This document shows positions 47,146-57,262 of a stretch of 64,000 nucleotides of DNA, in pieces. The translations under genes and the position numbers were made by a program. Where the stretch lies: assembly GCA_037176705.1 (NCBI GenBank), contig CM073890.1, forward strand, positions 94,664,591-94,728,590, given 5' to 3'. Each line of letters begins with the position of its first letter. The stretch's first letter is position 1. The notes under the pieces are model-generated. The model worked only from the letters and a program-made list of their open reading frames with translations. It was not told where the DNA came from and did not search any database. Origin of the DNA: Molossus alvarezi. Taxonomy: Eukaryota; Chordata; Mammalia; Chiroptera; Molossidae.

Positions 47146-49480
47146 GACAGTTAGTGTGCATCTTAAAATCGTGAGTTTGTTAGTAGAAGGACATTTGTTT
47201 TCCCCCTTTCCCTTCCTCTTCCTAGCATTGTACAAAAAAAGTGCCAGGATAATAGAAGGAGACATTCTTTAAGAAAGCGTAATAAGATTGAACAGATGGA
47301 TAAACATGGATTAACATACTGTACTGCTGATTCTGCATGGCTTAGACTGTTGGGAAGGGGGTCACTGTTTTCAGTTACATATTGAAGAAATGGGTATTAC
47401 TGGTGACTCCTGACTGAAGAACACAAAATAAGCCTTGGAGAGAGGCCCACATTCTGCTGAGAATTTGTCAGGCAAGACTCCTTCCCACTGGCCCTGTGAA
47501 ATGGGGTGAACAAAATCCTCGGTGAGATGCCTTGGCTCTGTGGGCCGTGAAGGAGAGGTAAGAGTGAGCCCTGAAGCGAGGAAGGAACATGGCTTTTCCA
47601 AGACCAGGAGGAGTGGAGGGCTGTGAAGTTCTTGAGTATACCAGACATGGACTATGGGAGCATTTGGAAATAGGCCTTTTTAGGAGCCAGGGTGACACAT
47701 GATGACTTGAGCCACTTGGGGAGAAAACGACTTGGGGTACTTAGGGTAGTTCTGCTTCTAATGGTGGAGAATGTGGTGACAAAATGAGACTGCTGGGTCT
47801 GCTGCACCAAGGAAAGTGATTTCCCCAGGGGCTGCCCATATACAAATCAATCAGCAACCCCTAGAATTGTAATTCACATTGGCTTTCTTTTTCGTTTGAG
47901 GGCTAGATATCTGAATATTTAGTGATATATTGGTGACAATGAACTGTTCATACACTCCCCTCCTCCCACCCCAGGCACACACCATGTGCTCTTAGGAAAA
48001 AAATCTTAACAATTTAAAGATTTCTCTCTTGGGTTCATTCTGTTCAAGGAAGAAATTTTGAGAGCTGTTCACCACCAAAAGTGTTTCAATTGTTTGCGAT
48101 TAAAAATTCTAGGACTAGTTCATTATTACCTGCAGAGACACCAGCAATCCAAGATATTTAATAGATGGATACTAAACAGTATTTAAACCCAACCTTCAGT
48201 CTAATAAAATGCTAGCTAGGATACCTTTACGTTTATAAAGTTTGTTTGAAGTTTGGATGAAACCAGGGCTCAGAATGCTCTCTTTCACCTGCGAGTCAGA
48301 GGGGAGAAGAGGAACTGCTAATTCTCAGGAGGTTGACCTTATCATCCATGAGAAGGTTAATAGGCTTGATTCCAAAGTCAGTAGTTTCCTCTGCTTTCTC
48401 TAGGGGAGGAGAAAGGTGTACAACAGGGGGTAACTTTGAAGGTGAGGATTTAGGAGCTCAGTGATTTCTCCCAGCGAGTTAGTTGGGGAGATTTGTACCA
48501 CTCCTAAACAGGAAGGATGAGCACCCCCTGTAAAGAATTTAATCTGGAGCCATCAGTGTCCAATGGGACTGCAAATGTATACTGGAAGCAGAGTGACATA
48601 CAGTGTGTACGTATGACAGAAGGAGCTGGTGGTGGAGAGCAACATCAGTACGTGTAAGCTGTTCCTGGGAGACCAGCTACAATATGTCTAGAGACTGAAC
48701 AGTGTTGGCAAAGTATGAATGGAGAGACCTCAGTACATTTTCACCTACACCTGAGATTGAGGGATACTGATCTTTGTGAAAACAGAAGTTTCCGTGGAGG
48801 GGGGCATAGTAGGATGGGTCTGTTTTCTCCTCCGTTCTCGTTGATGGGAAAGCACGGTAAGGGACTCTCTGGAAATGCTCACAGGATTTCTGGGCAGTGT
48901 GAAAGTGCTCATCACTGGGAAGCTATCACACCTCAAGTGAGGACATCTGTGAATGACTCCCTCTGCGGCTCCTCTCTGCTGTCTCCCAGAATGATCTGCC
49001 TAAGAACCACGTGTATGGCCCTTGGTGGAATGAGGGGATAATTGCCTGTACAAAAAGAGAATATTCTAAAGACAGAAACTCAAAGAGAAACCTCTTTAAT
49101 GTCCAAGAAACCTTGGAAAGATAAAGCTGGAGTAGGAGAGGTTTCTCTGCTGTCTGTAAGGTGGTGGCTATGTGGGCATGTTAAAGTTAAGAACTAAGGT
49201 CTTACCCCAGTAAGAATTTAAATCTAAGAAAATGTTCTGTTGTATATGTTATTTTGGAATCTGTGTGTCCGATGAGCTAACAGTAAGATCATTTAGATCC
49301 AGACTTGACTACCTAAACGCTTTCCATGAGAAGTCAATAGAACTCGAGTTTCAGAAATGTTGGTGAGTTCTCTTTTCCTATGCTGAGAATGTACAGCTTG
49401 AAAAATCTGATATAATTTAAGAACTATTAATTGAGTTATGGTCCTTTTATTTTTCCTTGCCAGCCTGTTACAGCTGGGGA
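47146..49480. other. Intergenic, nothing recognised
   Basis: I see no exon, RNA gene or nameable repeat. Several short ORFs have no recognisable content. Confidence 0.5.
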
Positions 49481-49489
49481 GTGGGGAGG

Positions 49490-49705
49490 ACGAAAGGTGT
49501 GATGACCACCATTGGATGTGAGCCCGCTATGTGCCAAGTTTATGTACACATAATATCTTATTAATCCTCACAAAATCCAGAAAGTAAATATTATTACTTC
49601 CATTTTCCAAATGAAGGACTTGAGACTCAGCAAAGTTAAATGGTTTGACCAAGAGCAAGAGTGGTTTGATCGTGATGAAGAGCTTAGATTCAAATTTAGT
49701 TCTGT
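49490..49705 (-). repeat. MIR SINE (antisense)
   Basis: The phrases 'ctatgtgccaagtttatgtacacataatatcttattaatcctcacaaaatcc', 'ttattacttccattttccaaatgaaggacttgagactcagcaaagtta' and 'gaccaagagcaagagtgg' are the reversed MIR in the usual order. Confidence 0.8.
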
Positions 49706-49776
49706 CCTATTCCAAAGTTCTGTCCAGTTTCTATTTATTTTACCAAACTCTCTCCTAGGATGTTTAAGAGTGTGTG

Positions 49777-49974
49777 TGTGGCCCAGCCGGTGTGGCTCAG
49801 TGGTGGAGCATCAACCCATGAACCAAGAGGTCACTGGTTCAGTTCCGAGTCAGTGCGCATGCCCAGGTTGTGGGCCAGATCCCCAATGGGGGGCATGCAG
49901 GAGCCAGCCAATCGATATTATCTCTCATTGATGTTTCCATCTCTCTCTCTTTCTAAACAATAATAATAATAAAA
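49777..49974 (+). mobile_element. Ves SINE (sense) with 11-bp target duplication
   Basis: It begins GGCCCAGCCGGTGTGGCTCAG with GTGGAGCATCAACCCATGAACC, has GGTTCAGTTCC at the B box, and ends in a (TAA)n/A tail. The direct repeat AAGAGTGTGTG is at 49766-49776 and 49975-49985. Confidence 0.92.
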
Positions 49975-49989
49975 AAGAGTGTGTGCATA

Positions 49990-52900
49990 TAAAAAGTTCT
50001 TTTTTTTGTTTGTTGTTTTTGAGTAGTATAGTCCTATTTATATGGCTAGAGGCTAGATGCTTTTCTCCCTCAGGTCTTCATCTTGGCAGCGTTAGGACAA
50101 AACAGTATGACTGATTCCCATCTGTATGTTGAAGGCTGAATGAGGCTGAAAGCTGGGATCGTCCTGTTGAATTATTTTGTAGCCACCTTTATCAAGTGAG
50201 ACCCCTTCACAACTCCTTATGCCTCTGAATGTATTCACAGGTGAAACACTGAGTGAATTCAGTGGGAGACGAAAAGGATTTGGGGCTCTTCACCGGAAAT
50301 GTTGATTTATATGCACATATTTTGCCAAGTGGCATTTGTAAATTATAATATTTTATTCAGTCGCTTTCTTCTTAGTCATGCAACATATTCTGGAAACAAT
50401 TTCATTGCATCAAAGAGCAAAGAAAGAGCTGGAAGTGACCGTTCCAGGGATGTCATGGTGGGGGCGGGGCAGGAGAGACTGGACAACCTTTAGTGAAAAT
50501 TGATACCCAAAGGCTGCCGCTGATGAAGCTGATACTGTGCCATTCAGCCTTTTTTCGATGACTGTGCTTTTCAAAATATCCCGTTGTCCAACGGTGGTAA
50601 GAAAAGAACCTTTGAAAATGTTATTTCTCAGAAGTCTTATCATCACAGGAAAAAATCTGAGTCTAGCCATTCTTGCCTCTGTTTGATAAGGAGATCAGAA
50701 TTCCATTTGCTTGTCCATTTTATGCTGGGCTTATGAATATATCAAGTTGGTTCTCAGTAATTTTTCTTTCTTGGTGTAAACACTGACCACTCATATAAGT
50801 AAAGATAATGACATTCTTTTGGATTTGAAGGGTCCCTGAATCTATTGATCTTACAAAGCTGTGCTTAGTCGTAGCTCTGCTGAGAAAGCTTGAGGGAGCT
50901 TTTCCCATTTCTCCGTTAACGCTTCATGTGCTTTATTTAGTGGCAGAAAGCAAAGAACGCAGCAGATGACAGCCGAGGGCTATGAAACCCAGGAGAATTT
51001 CCCAAGAATTCTGAAACAAATTAGTTCTTTTCTTTTAATATATAATCTAAGGAGATTATTAATAGCATTCAAGGGGCTATGCAGCTTACTAACAAACTAC
51101 CAGAGGGAAAATTATTTTGGATTCTTGATTAGTTGATGACAAGAGAATTATACTATATTTACTCACACTTTTCTGCATGTAGGCATTTCTGACCATTTCC
51201 CAACCTCCCTGCCAAGTCTATGTCTAGTTTTGAGGATAAAATCTAGTTCCTCCTCAGAATGTACTATGTTTTTCGAGGTTAGGTGCTGGGTTAGTAGCAG
51301 CGGAAGCTCTTGTTAGAGCAGTTCAAGGGGCCATACGTTCTGATCCTAGAATTGCTTCCTAAAGTCAGCCAAGCTGAATAGGTTCTTAACATACTGCTTC
51401 CTTCTCCAGAGTCTCCGAGCCATTGGTTATACTTGAAGGCATTTTAATTTGCTTGATTTCTCCTCACTGCCCCATGAGTGTTGTAAAATATTTTCCTTAA
51501 GGGGGAATAATTACTTAAATAAATGCGGAACACTCTGTAGCTGCTTCCTCATGTTTATTTGCCTGGAATGAACCTATTTCTATTCAGAACAGGTATAACT
51601 CCTTAATGCTGGGTTTATACTCTCTCATGTCTGAGTTTCATAAATGTTCGAATATTGTAAAGGTTCCTCTTCCAGAGAGTTTAGAGGATATTTGGATGTG
51701 CTAATGCTACATTTTCAAAAGCATAGGGGATTCTTGGTTTTTTGTTTCTTCTGATAAACCCGTTGGAGTGTTCCAGGCTGAAGATGTCTGTAATTCTTAT
51801 GTAATGTTGCATTTTTAAAAATTCTCTTAGGCTCTATTGGCTCTTTCTCACCATTCCCAGAAAGAAAAATAGGTGTTCTATTTTGTCTGGTGGTTCTGTG
51901 GTTGTCTGCATCTCCCTACTGTAGCTCTAGAGTATACTAGGAAAGTTTCCAGCCCTCTGCCCGTCTTCATCCAGGTTCTCCACTGGTGACAGCTGAAGGA
52001 TCATGGTGGTGGCGAATATCTACTCTTGGCTTTAGAAGCAGATCCACAGAGCAATTAAGCTGCATACAGAACATTGAAACCAAACTAATTATGGAGGAAA
52101 AAAAATGTTAATAAATGAAAAATTAGGGTTCAAAGCTTGGCCTTCAGATACTTTAGCCACCATGGGTAGCTTTCTGTGGGAAAAGAAAGGAGGGGAACCT
52201 GTCTTAGGGGAAGAAGGAGAGAAGCTTAAGGGTTACATCTAAATTAAATCTTAAACAGTTGTCCAGGAACAAAAGGGGAAGAACAGAACAATTATATGTA
52301 AAGTTCCATGTTGTCTGTGCAAGAAAGCTGGAAAATCCAATCAATTAGGGGGAATGTTTTGGAGGAATCCATGCCACTTTGGAGTAAGCAAATTTATCAT
52401 GATCCTTTCTAATGTTGGTGTTATGATTCTTAAGAAAATAAGATTCAGATTGTGGGCATTTCTAAAAAAACTGGATTAAAGTCCCGAGATATATAAGGAG
52501 ATCAAAGAAAATATTTGAGATTTTCCCCACTGACTGTCTTCCCCATATAGAGAAACTGAGGCAGAAATTTTCTCATCTAAACACTTGGTTTTATAAACAA
52601 GTTCATTTTGGCAAGCTGGCAAGGGATGTAAGGCAGAAGGAGGGAAAATGCAAACTAGAGGGATGAAAAGATTGAACATTATGACTTTTCACTGTGGTGT
52701 GCTTAGTTTTGTCTTTGAGCAATCACATTTCATTCTGAAACCTAACATGACTGCTGGTCTGAAATGATGGAATGATGTGGGTCACTTCACCTTGGAGGAA
52801 TACGATGAATCACTTCAGCTTTGCAAAGCACGTGCCTTATCTTTTTTCTTTAAAGTAAAGATAAATTCTTACCTAAAGCAAGGAAAAATCATTAGAATAT

Positions 52901-53005
52901 TTAACTTTTCTCTGACAATATCTGTCATTTACTAGTATTCTGTGAATGAATTGCCTTTGAGTTTTATTTTGAGTGGGCTGGGATGATTTTCTCTAAGAAC
53001 TAAGT
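49990..53005. other. Intergenic, nothing recognised
   Basis: A 3-kb stretch with no repeat I can name and no exon-like frame. It may include conserved non-coding sequence, which only cross-species alignment could show. Confidence 0.5.
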
Positions 53006-53009
53006 TTGA

Positions 53010-53406
53010 AATAGTCCTGGGAAGGAGAGAGAGAGAGAGAGAGAGAAGGGGGGTGGATTTTAAGGAATTAGTTTACATAGTTATAAAAGCTGGCAAGTCC
53101 AAAAAGGAGGATAGGCCGACAGGAGACCCAGGGAAAATTTTATGCTGTAGCTTGAGTTCAAAGCCTGGCAAAGTTCTCTCGGATTTTCCTCTTCTTTGAG
53201 AGAGGTCAATCTTTTTTCTTAAGGCCTTCAACTGATTGAATGAGGCTCACCCACTTATGGACAGTTATCCACTTTACTCAAACTCTATTGATTTAAATGT
53301 TAATCTCATCTGAAATGTACTTTCACAGCATCATCCCATTCTATTTGATCAAATATCTGGTTACCATTGTCTAGTTAAGTCAACACATAAAATGAACCAT
53401 CACAAC
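53010..53406 (+). mobile_element. LTR-like element, copy C, abutting the NUMT
   Basis: After a (GA)n run at 53021-53046 it reads 'ttaaggaattagtttacatag', 'agctggcaagtccaaaaagg', 'aaggccttcaactgattgaatgaggctcaccca', 'gatttaaatgttaatctcatc' and ends 'aaaatgaaccatcaca'. It shares its block order with copy A at 41338. The mitochondrial homology starts almost immediately after its right end. Confidence 0.65.
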
Positions 53407-53423
53407 AGTATATATTGTTTTTG

Positions 53424-53826
53424 CCCCTTTCTACCATGTCCTATCTACATAGCAGGTGGCTTTGCAGACTTATTCCTATTATTTTCAGGATATTCATCAT
53501 ATGTTACATGAGCCAAAAGCCCACCTTGCAATAGTGTTAATTGAACCATCCCCAACTTATTTGGAGTCTTTCTGGAATGCTATGACAATACTCAGACTAT
53601 CTAGGTTCTACATGCTCACAAAGCATGAAACAGTTTCATGTTTACGGTCATTTATTTCACTAAAAACAGTAATACTAGTAACATTTATACTTAGAAAAGC
53701 ATTTTCCTGAAAACAAGAAATATGCCCTCCATCACAGCAAACATTTGAAAAATTAACTTATATAAAAGCTCAAGTACTGAAAACACTGGAAATACTCAAA
53801 CACCCACCCCCTGGAAAATCAAATTC
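53424..53826 (+). pseudogene. NUMT: COX1 3' fragment
   Basis: Recognised from 'ttattcctattattttcagga' followed by 'acatgagccaaaagcccac' and, further on, 'gtaatactagtaacatttatacttagaaaagcattttcc'. These match the late transmembrane part and the C-terminal end of cytochrome oxidase subunit 1. The first bases after 53424 appear to carry a small deletion. The frame is disrupted. Confidence 0.82.
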
Positions 53827-53828
53827 CT

Positions 53829-53866
53829 CAAAGTTAGTTTCAATCTCATTATGACTAAGATTTTTC
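53829..53866 (-). pseudogene. NUMT: tRNA-Ser(UCN) remnant
   Basis: The segment 'gttagtttcaatctcattatgac' sits between COX1 and tRNA-Asp, where mtDNA has tRNA-Ser(UCN) on the other strand. It is shortened and no longer folds as a full cloverleaf by eye. Confidence 0.6.
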
Positions 53867-53871
53867 TAACA

Positions 53872-53940
53872 GATAAATTATTAGTAAAAATTGTTATACA
53901 GATTTGTCAAAGTTATTTATTGGTTAAAATTTCTTATACC
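53872..53940 (+). pseudogene. NUMT: tRNA-Asp copy
   Basis: It follows the mitochondrial tRNA-Asp layout (AGATAAATTATTAGTAAAA start, GTC anticodon at 53906-53908 in a TTTGTCAAA loop, then a TTATTGGTTAAA T-arm region). It immediately precedes the COX2 start, as in mtDNA. It has no nuclear pol III promoter boxes that I can see, so it is not expected to be expressed. Confidence 0.8.
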
Positions 53941-53943
53941 ATA

Positions 53944-54571
53944 ATGGTGTACCCATTCCAACTGCAGTTTCAAAATGTAGCTTTTATTATTAAAAAATAG
54001 CTACATTTCCATAACTATGCCCTTATAATTGCATTTCATTATGTGCAAAATTATTTTCCATAAGCACAATAGACAGTCATGAAGTAGAAACAGTAAGAAC
54101 TATGTTACCTGCAATTATTTTAATTCTTCTTTATCTTTATGAATTCTTTGCTGAATTATATACTTAATGGTAAAATTAATACCTACTCATAACCACAAAA
54201 ATAATAGAACATCAATGATGTTGAAGTTATACAAACTGCGAAATCTTAACTTGGATTCATACATTATTTCAACAACATATTCAAAACCCGGGACATTTTG
54301 TATTCTGGGACTTGATAAATAGTACTACCCACAGAACTTCTAATCAATATATTAATCTTATGAAAAGATGTGGTCTACTCGCGAGCTATGCCATCTTCAG
54401 ATTTTAAAAAAGGACACTCAGATGCGATTCCAGGAGTTTTAAATTAAGAAATGCTAACATTCAGAAAACCTAGTATTTGTTAAGAGAAGTGCTTCAAAAC
54501 TGTGACTCAGCCATATACTTGAAATGGCAGCTATAGAATATTTCAAAAGCTGGTCTGCATCCATACTATAA
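53944..54571 (+). pseudogene. NUMT: COX2 copy
   Basis: The start ATGGTGTACCCATTCCAACT matches the MxYPFQ opening of cytochrome oxidase subunit 2. 'gagctatgccatcttcagatttt' and 'gcgattccagg' match the later copper-domain region. It ends at a TAA (54569-54571) before tRNA-Lys. At about 628 bp it is some 55 bp shorter than the usual 684, and frameshifts are present. Confidence 0.85.
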
Positions 54572-54573
54572 AT

Positions 54574-54639
54574 TAATTAAGAAGCTCATATCATTAAACA
54601 TTCAGTTAAACATTGAATTTGTAAATTTTTCCTCAATGA
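54574..54639 (+). pseudogene. NUMT: tRNA-Lys copy
   Basis: The 'attaagaagctcatatcatta' start and its position between COX2 and ATP8 identify it. The anticodon region reads 'attcagttaaa', so the TTT anticodon has been lost. Confidence 0.75.
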
Positions 54640-54640
54640 T

Positions 54641-55022
54641 ATGCCCCAATTAGATACAGCACCAGGAACCCTTACTGTCTTATCAATAATTCTAACATCA
54701 TTTAACAATTTTCAATTTAAAATTTTTGGTTTTGCCCGGCTGGTATGGCTCAGTGGTTGAGCGTCGACCCATGTACCAAGAGGTTGCGGTTTGATTCCCA
54801 GTCAGGGCATATGCCCAGGCTGTGGGCCCAATCCCCAGTTGGGGCATGCAGGAAGTGGCCAATCGATGTTCTCTCTCATCAATGTTTCTATCTCTCTCCC
54901 TCTCCCTCATTCTTTAAAAATCAATAAAGGCAAAAAAAATTTTTGGTTCTATTTTTTACACAATTGGGCTTGCTCAAAACACTTGAAATACCAAAACATA
55001 CATCCCCTTGAGAAATAAAATG
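54641..55022 (+). pseudogene. NUMT: ATP8 copy split by a Ves SINE
   Basis: It opens ATGCCCCAATTAGATACAGC, encoding MPQLDT as in ATP synthase subunit 8. After about 90 bp it is interrupted by the Ves at 54732-54935 and resumes at 54949, running into the overlapping ATP6 start as in mtDNA. Confidence 0.85.
54732..54935 (+). mobile_element. Ves SINE inserted in the NUMT (ATP8)
   Basis: It begins TTGCCCGGCTGGTATGGCTC and ends 'aaaatcaataaaggc' plus A-run. The exact 13-bp direct repeat AAAATTTTTGGTT at 54719-54731 and 54936-54948 marks the target site. ORFs over 54698-55018 are artefacts of this SINE. Confidence 0.93.
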
Positions 55023-55625
55023 AAGCAAAATGTATTTGTCTCTTTCATAATCCCACATTATTAGGATTACCTATTGTAATCTTGATTATTTCCAACAATT
55101 CTGTTTCTCTTACCAAACAGTTTTATTAAGAAATACACAATTGATTACATTTCAGCAATGATTAGTCTAATTAGTATAAAAACAACTAAAGTTAATTCAC
55201 AGCCACTGAGAACATTCTTGATCTCTAATCTTTGTGACTTATTTTATGTATTTATTCTATAAACCTGTTGGGGGTGCTATACCAGACATGTACCCCAATC
55301 ACTCAAATCTCAAAAGCTCTACAAGTAGCAGTCCTACTATAAGCAGGGAGAGTTATTACTGGTTTCCATTTTAAACCAAAAACATTTGTACATTTTCTGC
55401 CCCAGGGACTATCTGTTTCACTTATCCCTGAACCGTATTAAAAGTCAACCAATAGCCCCAGCTATGCAGCGTACAGCAAATGTGACAGCTGGCCACCTAT
55501 TAATTCACCTAATTAGAAACAGAATGTTAGCCCTGTTGTCAAGCAGTTCTCAATGGAAACTTCTTACCATTTAGAGTTAGCAGTGGCCTTAATTCTAATA
55601 TGTCTTCTCTCCTGTGACATATATA
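55020..55625 (+). pseudogene. NUMT: ATP6 copy
   Basis: It starts ATGAAGCAAAATGTATTTGT inside the end of ATP8, as in mtDNA. 'ccacattattaggattacctattgtaatc' and later 'acagctggccacctattaattcacctaatt' are the most recognisable ATP synthase subunit 6 blocks. Stops and deletions interrupt it, and it is about 75 bp shorter than normal. Confidence 0.87.
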
Positions 55626-56498
55626 TCAGAACTCACCAAATATATACTTGCCATATTAGAAATTCAAGTCCTTGGCCAGTAACAAGATCAGTATTGATTT
55701 TATTGCCTATTAATAATCCCAGGATTGATGATATGATTTCATTTCAACTCATCAATTCTATTAAAACTAGGATGGTTAACCATTACATTAGCAATAATAT
55801 GCTAATGATGATGAGACATTGTACAAGGGTGTGTTTTCCAAGATTGGTGCACATTAGTTGTGCATAATGACTTTGAAATGAGAAAATCCTCTTTATTTTG
55901 TCACAAACATTTTTTAATACAGGATTGTTTTGAATTTTCTCAAACTTAACTCCTATGCCAGAACTTGACAGACATTGATCAGCAACAGGTATTTACCTAC
56001 TACATCTACAGAGTTTACGCTACTATAAGCTTCAGAATACTATGAAAAGAATCACTATTTCTGACAGCATTTATGACTTCACATTATTTTATTTTTTTAT
56101 TAATTTTTAGAGAGAGGAAGGGCAAGGGAGAGAGAGTTAGAAACATCGATGAGAAAGAACATTGATTGGCTGCCCCCACTGGGGATTTGGCCACAACCTG
56201 GGCACGTGACCTGACTGGGAATCAAACTGGTAACCTCCTGGTGCATGGGTTGCCACTAAACCACTGAGCCACACTGGCTGGGTGTGGCTCCACAATTTTT
56301 TAAAGAATGAGGTTGTCATATATTACGGGGGATTATTGATACAACATTACTAATCTCCTAATTGTGTTCTTGCTTTCTGCCTCAGCTAAAACATCACTTT
56401 ATCTCATCAGCATTTGGGGTTTAAAGCTGCCATCTGATGCTGACTCTGTGTGGATGTCATATGACTGTTCTTTTATATGTTAGTTTACTGATGAGGAA
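55626..56498 (+). pseudogene. NUMT: COX3 copy split by a reverse Ves SINE
   Basis: After 'cagaactcaccaaatatata' come 'tccttggccagtaacaag', 'tgatttcatttcaactcatc', 'gatgatgagacattgtacaaggg', 'cttcagaatactatgaaaagaatcactatttctgac', then the Ves, then 'ctaaaacatcactttatctcatcagcatttggggtttaaagctgcc' and 'tttactgatgagg'. This is cytochrome oxidase subunit 3 from end to end, with indels. Confidence 0.88.
56084..56282 (-). mobile_element. Ves SINE inserted in the NUMT (COX3), reverse
   Basis: A reversed A-tail (ttattttatttttttattaa) is followed by 'gaaacatcgatgagaaag' and 'gagccacactggctgggt'. A diverged target duplication is visible as TATGACTTCACATT on the left and GTGGCTCCACAATT on the right. 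The more decayed duplication suggests this insertion is older than the one in ATP8. Confidence 0.87.
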
Positions 56499-56500
56499 TC

Positions 56501-56568
56501 TACTTTTCAAGTAAAAATAGCATAACTGACTTCAAATCAGCTACTTTTGACATAAGGAAAGAATCCAA
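56501..56568 (+). pseudogene. NUMT: tRNA-Gly copy
   Basis: The order 'tacttttcaagtaaaaatag', 'cataactgacttcaaatcag', 'ctacttttga' gives the mitochondrial tRNA-Gly shape with a paired anticodon stem CTGAC..ATCAG. The anticodon reads TCA instead of the mitochondrial TCC, a point change in the nuclear copy. Confidence 0.75.
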
Positions 56569-56574
56569 GGAAAG

Positions 56575-57262
56575 AATAGTTTAATATGATCATAGTAGTT
56601 AAATATACTATTCATTTATATATTAGTAATTATCACAATTTCATGATCACAGGTAAACATATTCATAGAAAATCAACTCCTTACCAATCTGGACTTGACC
56701 ATGAGGATCTACTTGCCTACCATTTTTAGTAAAATTCTTTTTTTTAAAAATTAATTAATTTATTTATTTTTGTTACAGATGTTTCTCCTTTTCCCCCCAC
56801 TGATTCCCCCCTCCCCTTCCCTCCCTGCCCTGTCCCCAGCTTTGTTGTCCATGTCCATTGTTCATGCATACATGCATAGAAGTTCTGTGGCTTATCTCTC
56901 CCCCACCACCCCTTCTTCTGGGGATTGTCAGTCTGTACCCCATTTCCATGTCTCTGGGACTACCCCATTCCTCAGACTGTTATGTTCATTATATTCCACA
57001 AATAAGTGAGATCATATGATACTTGTCTTTCTCTGTTTGGCTTGTTTCGCTTAGGATAATACTTTCCAGGTAGTAAAATTCTTTATAGAGCTGATTACAT
57101 TTTTACTACTCTTACTATTTGACATAGAAATCATGCTCTTTTGACCACACCCTTGGGTTTCCCACATAATTGACCTATAAACTATGCTTATTATAGCATG
57201 TATTCATATTCCACTGTTAGCCAACCCCAAATGAATACAAGTGTACTTGAAGGAGTAGAATG
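56575..57262 (+). pseudogene. NUMT: ND3 copy split by an L1
   Basis: 'aaatcaactccttaccaatctggacttgacc' before the L1, and 'ttcttta', 'tttgacatagaaatcatgctc', 'aacctggg'-like later parts and 'ggagtagaatgagcctatctag' after it, correspond to NADH dehydrogenase subunit 3 to its end. The L1 at 56741-57070 interrupts it. Confidence 0.78.
56741..57070 (-). mobile_element. 5'-truncated L1 3' end inserted in the NUMT (ND3), reverse
   Basis: The plus strand shows a reversed poly-A, 'tgttacagatgtttctcc', a C/T-rich 3'UTR, 'ggggattgtcagtctgtacccc', 'tatgttcattatattccacaaataagtgagatcatatgatac' and 'ataatactttccagg'. It is the reverse of the 3' end of the L1 at 8290-9120, so both belong to related subfamilies. 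The exact 14-bp direct repeat TAGTAAAATTCTTT is at 56727-56740 and 57071-57084. Confidence 0.92.

Larger units (their letters stand above)
53420..57262 (+). pseudogene. NUMT: nuclear copy of mtDNA from COX1 to ND3, interrupted by three retrotransposons
   Basis: The plus strand is collinear with the mammalian mtDNA heavy-strand gene order: COX1 3' part, tRNA-Ser(UCN) in reverse, tRNA-Asp, COX2, tRNA-Lys, ATP8 overlapping ATP6, COX3, tRNA-Gly, ND3. Each block was recognised from its own residues or tRNA shape. TGA occurs where the mitochondrial code reads Trp. Small indels and stops break every frame and about 0.2-0.3 kb is missing relative to the usual span, so it is a dead nuclear copy. Later insertions are a Ves (54732-54935), a reverse Ves (about 56084-56282) and a reverse L1 (56741-57070). 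The exact ends need alignment; the right end may extend slightly further. Confidence 0.93.

Noticed and set aside
55386..55867. Two plus-strand ORFs that look membrane-like
   Set aside because: They are broken ATP6 and COX3 frames of the NUMT read with the standard code.
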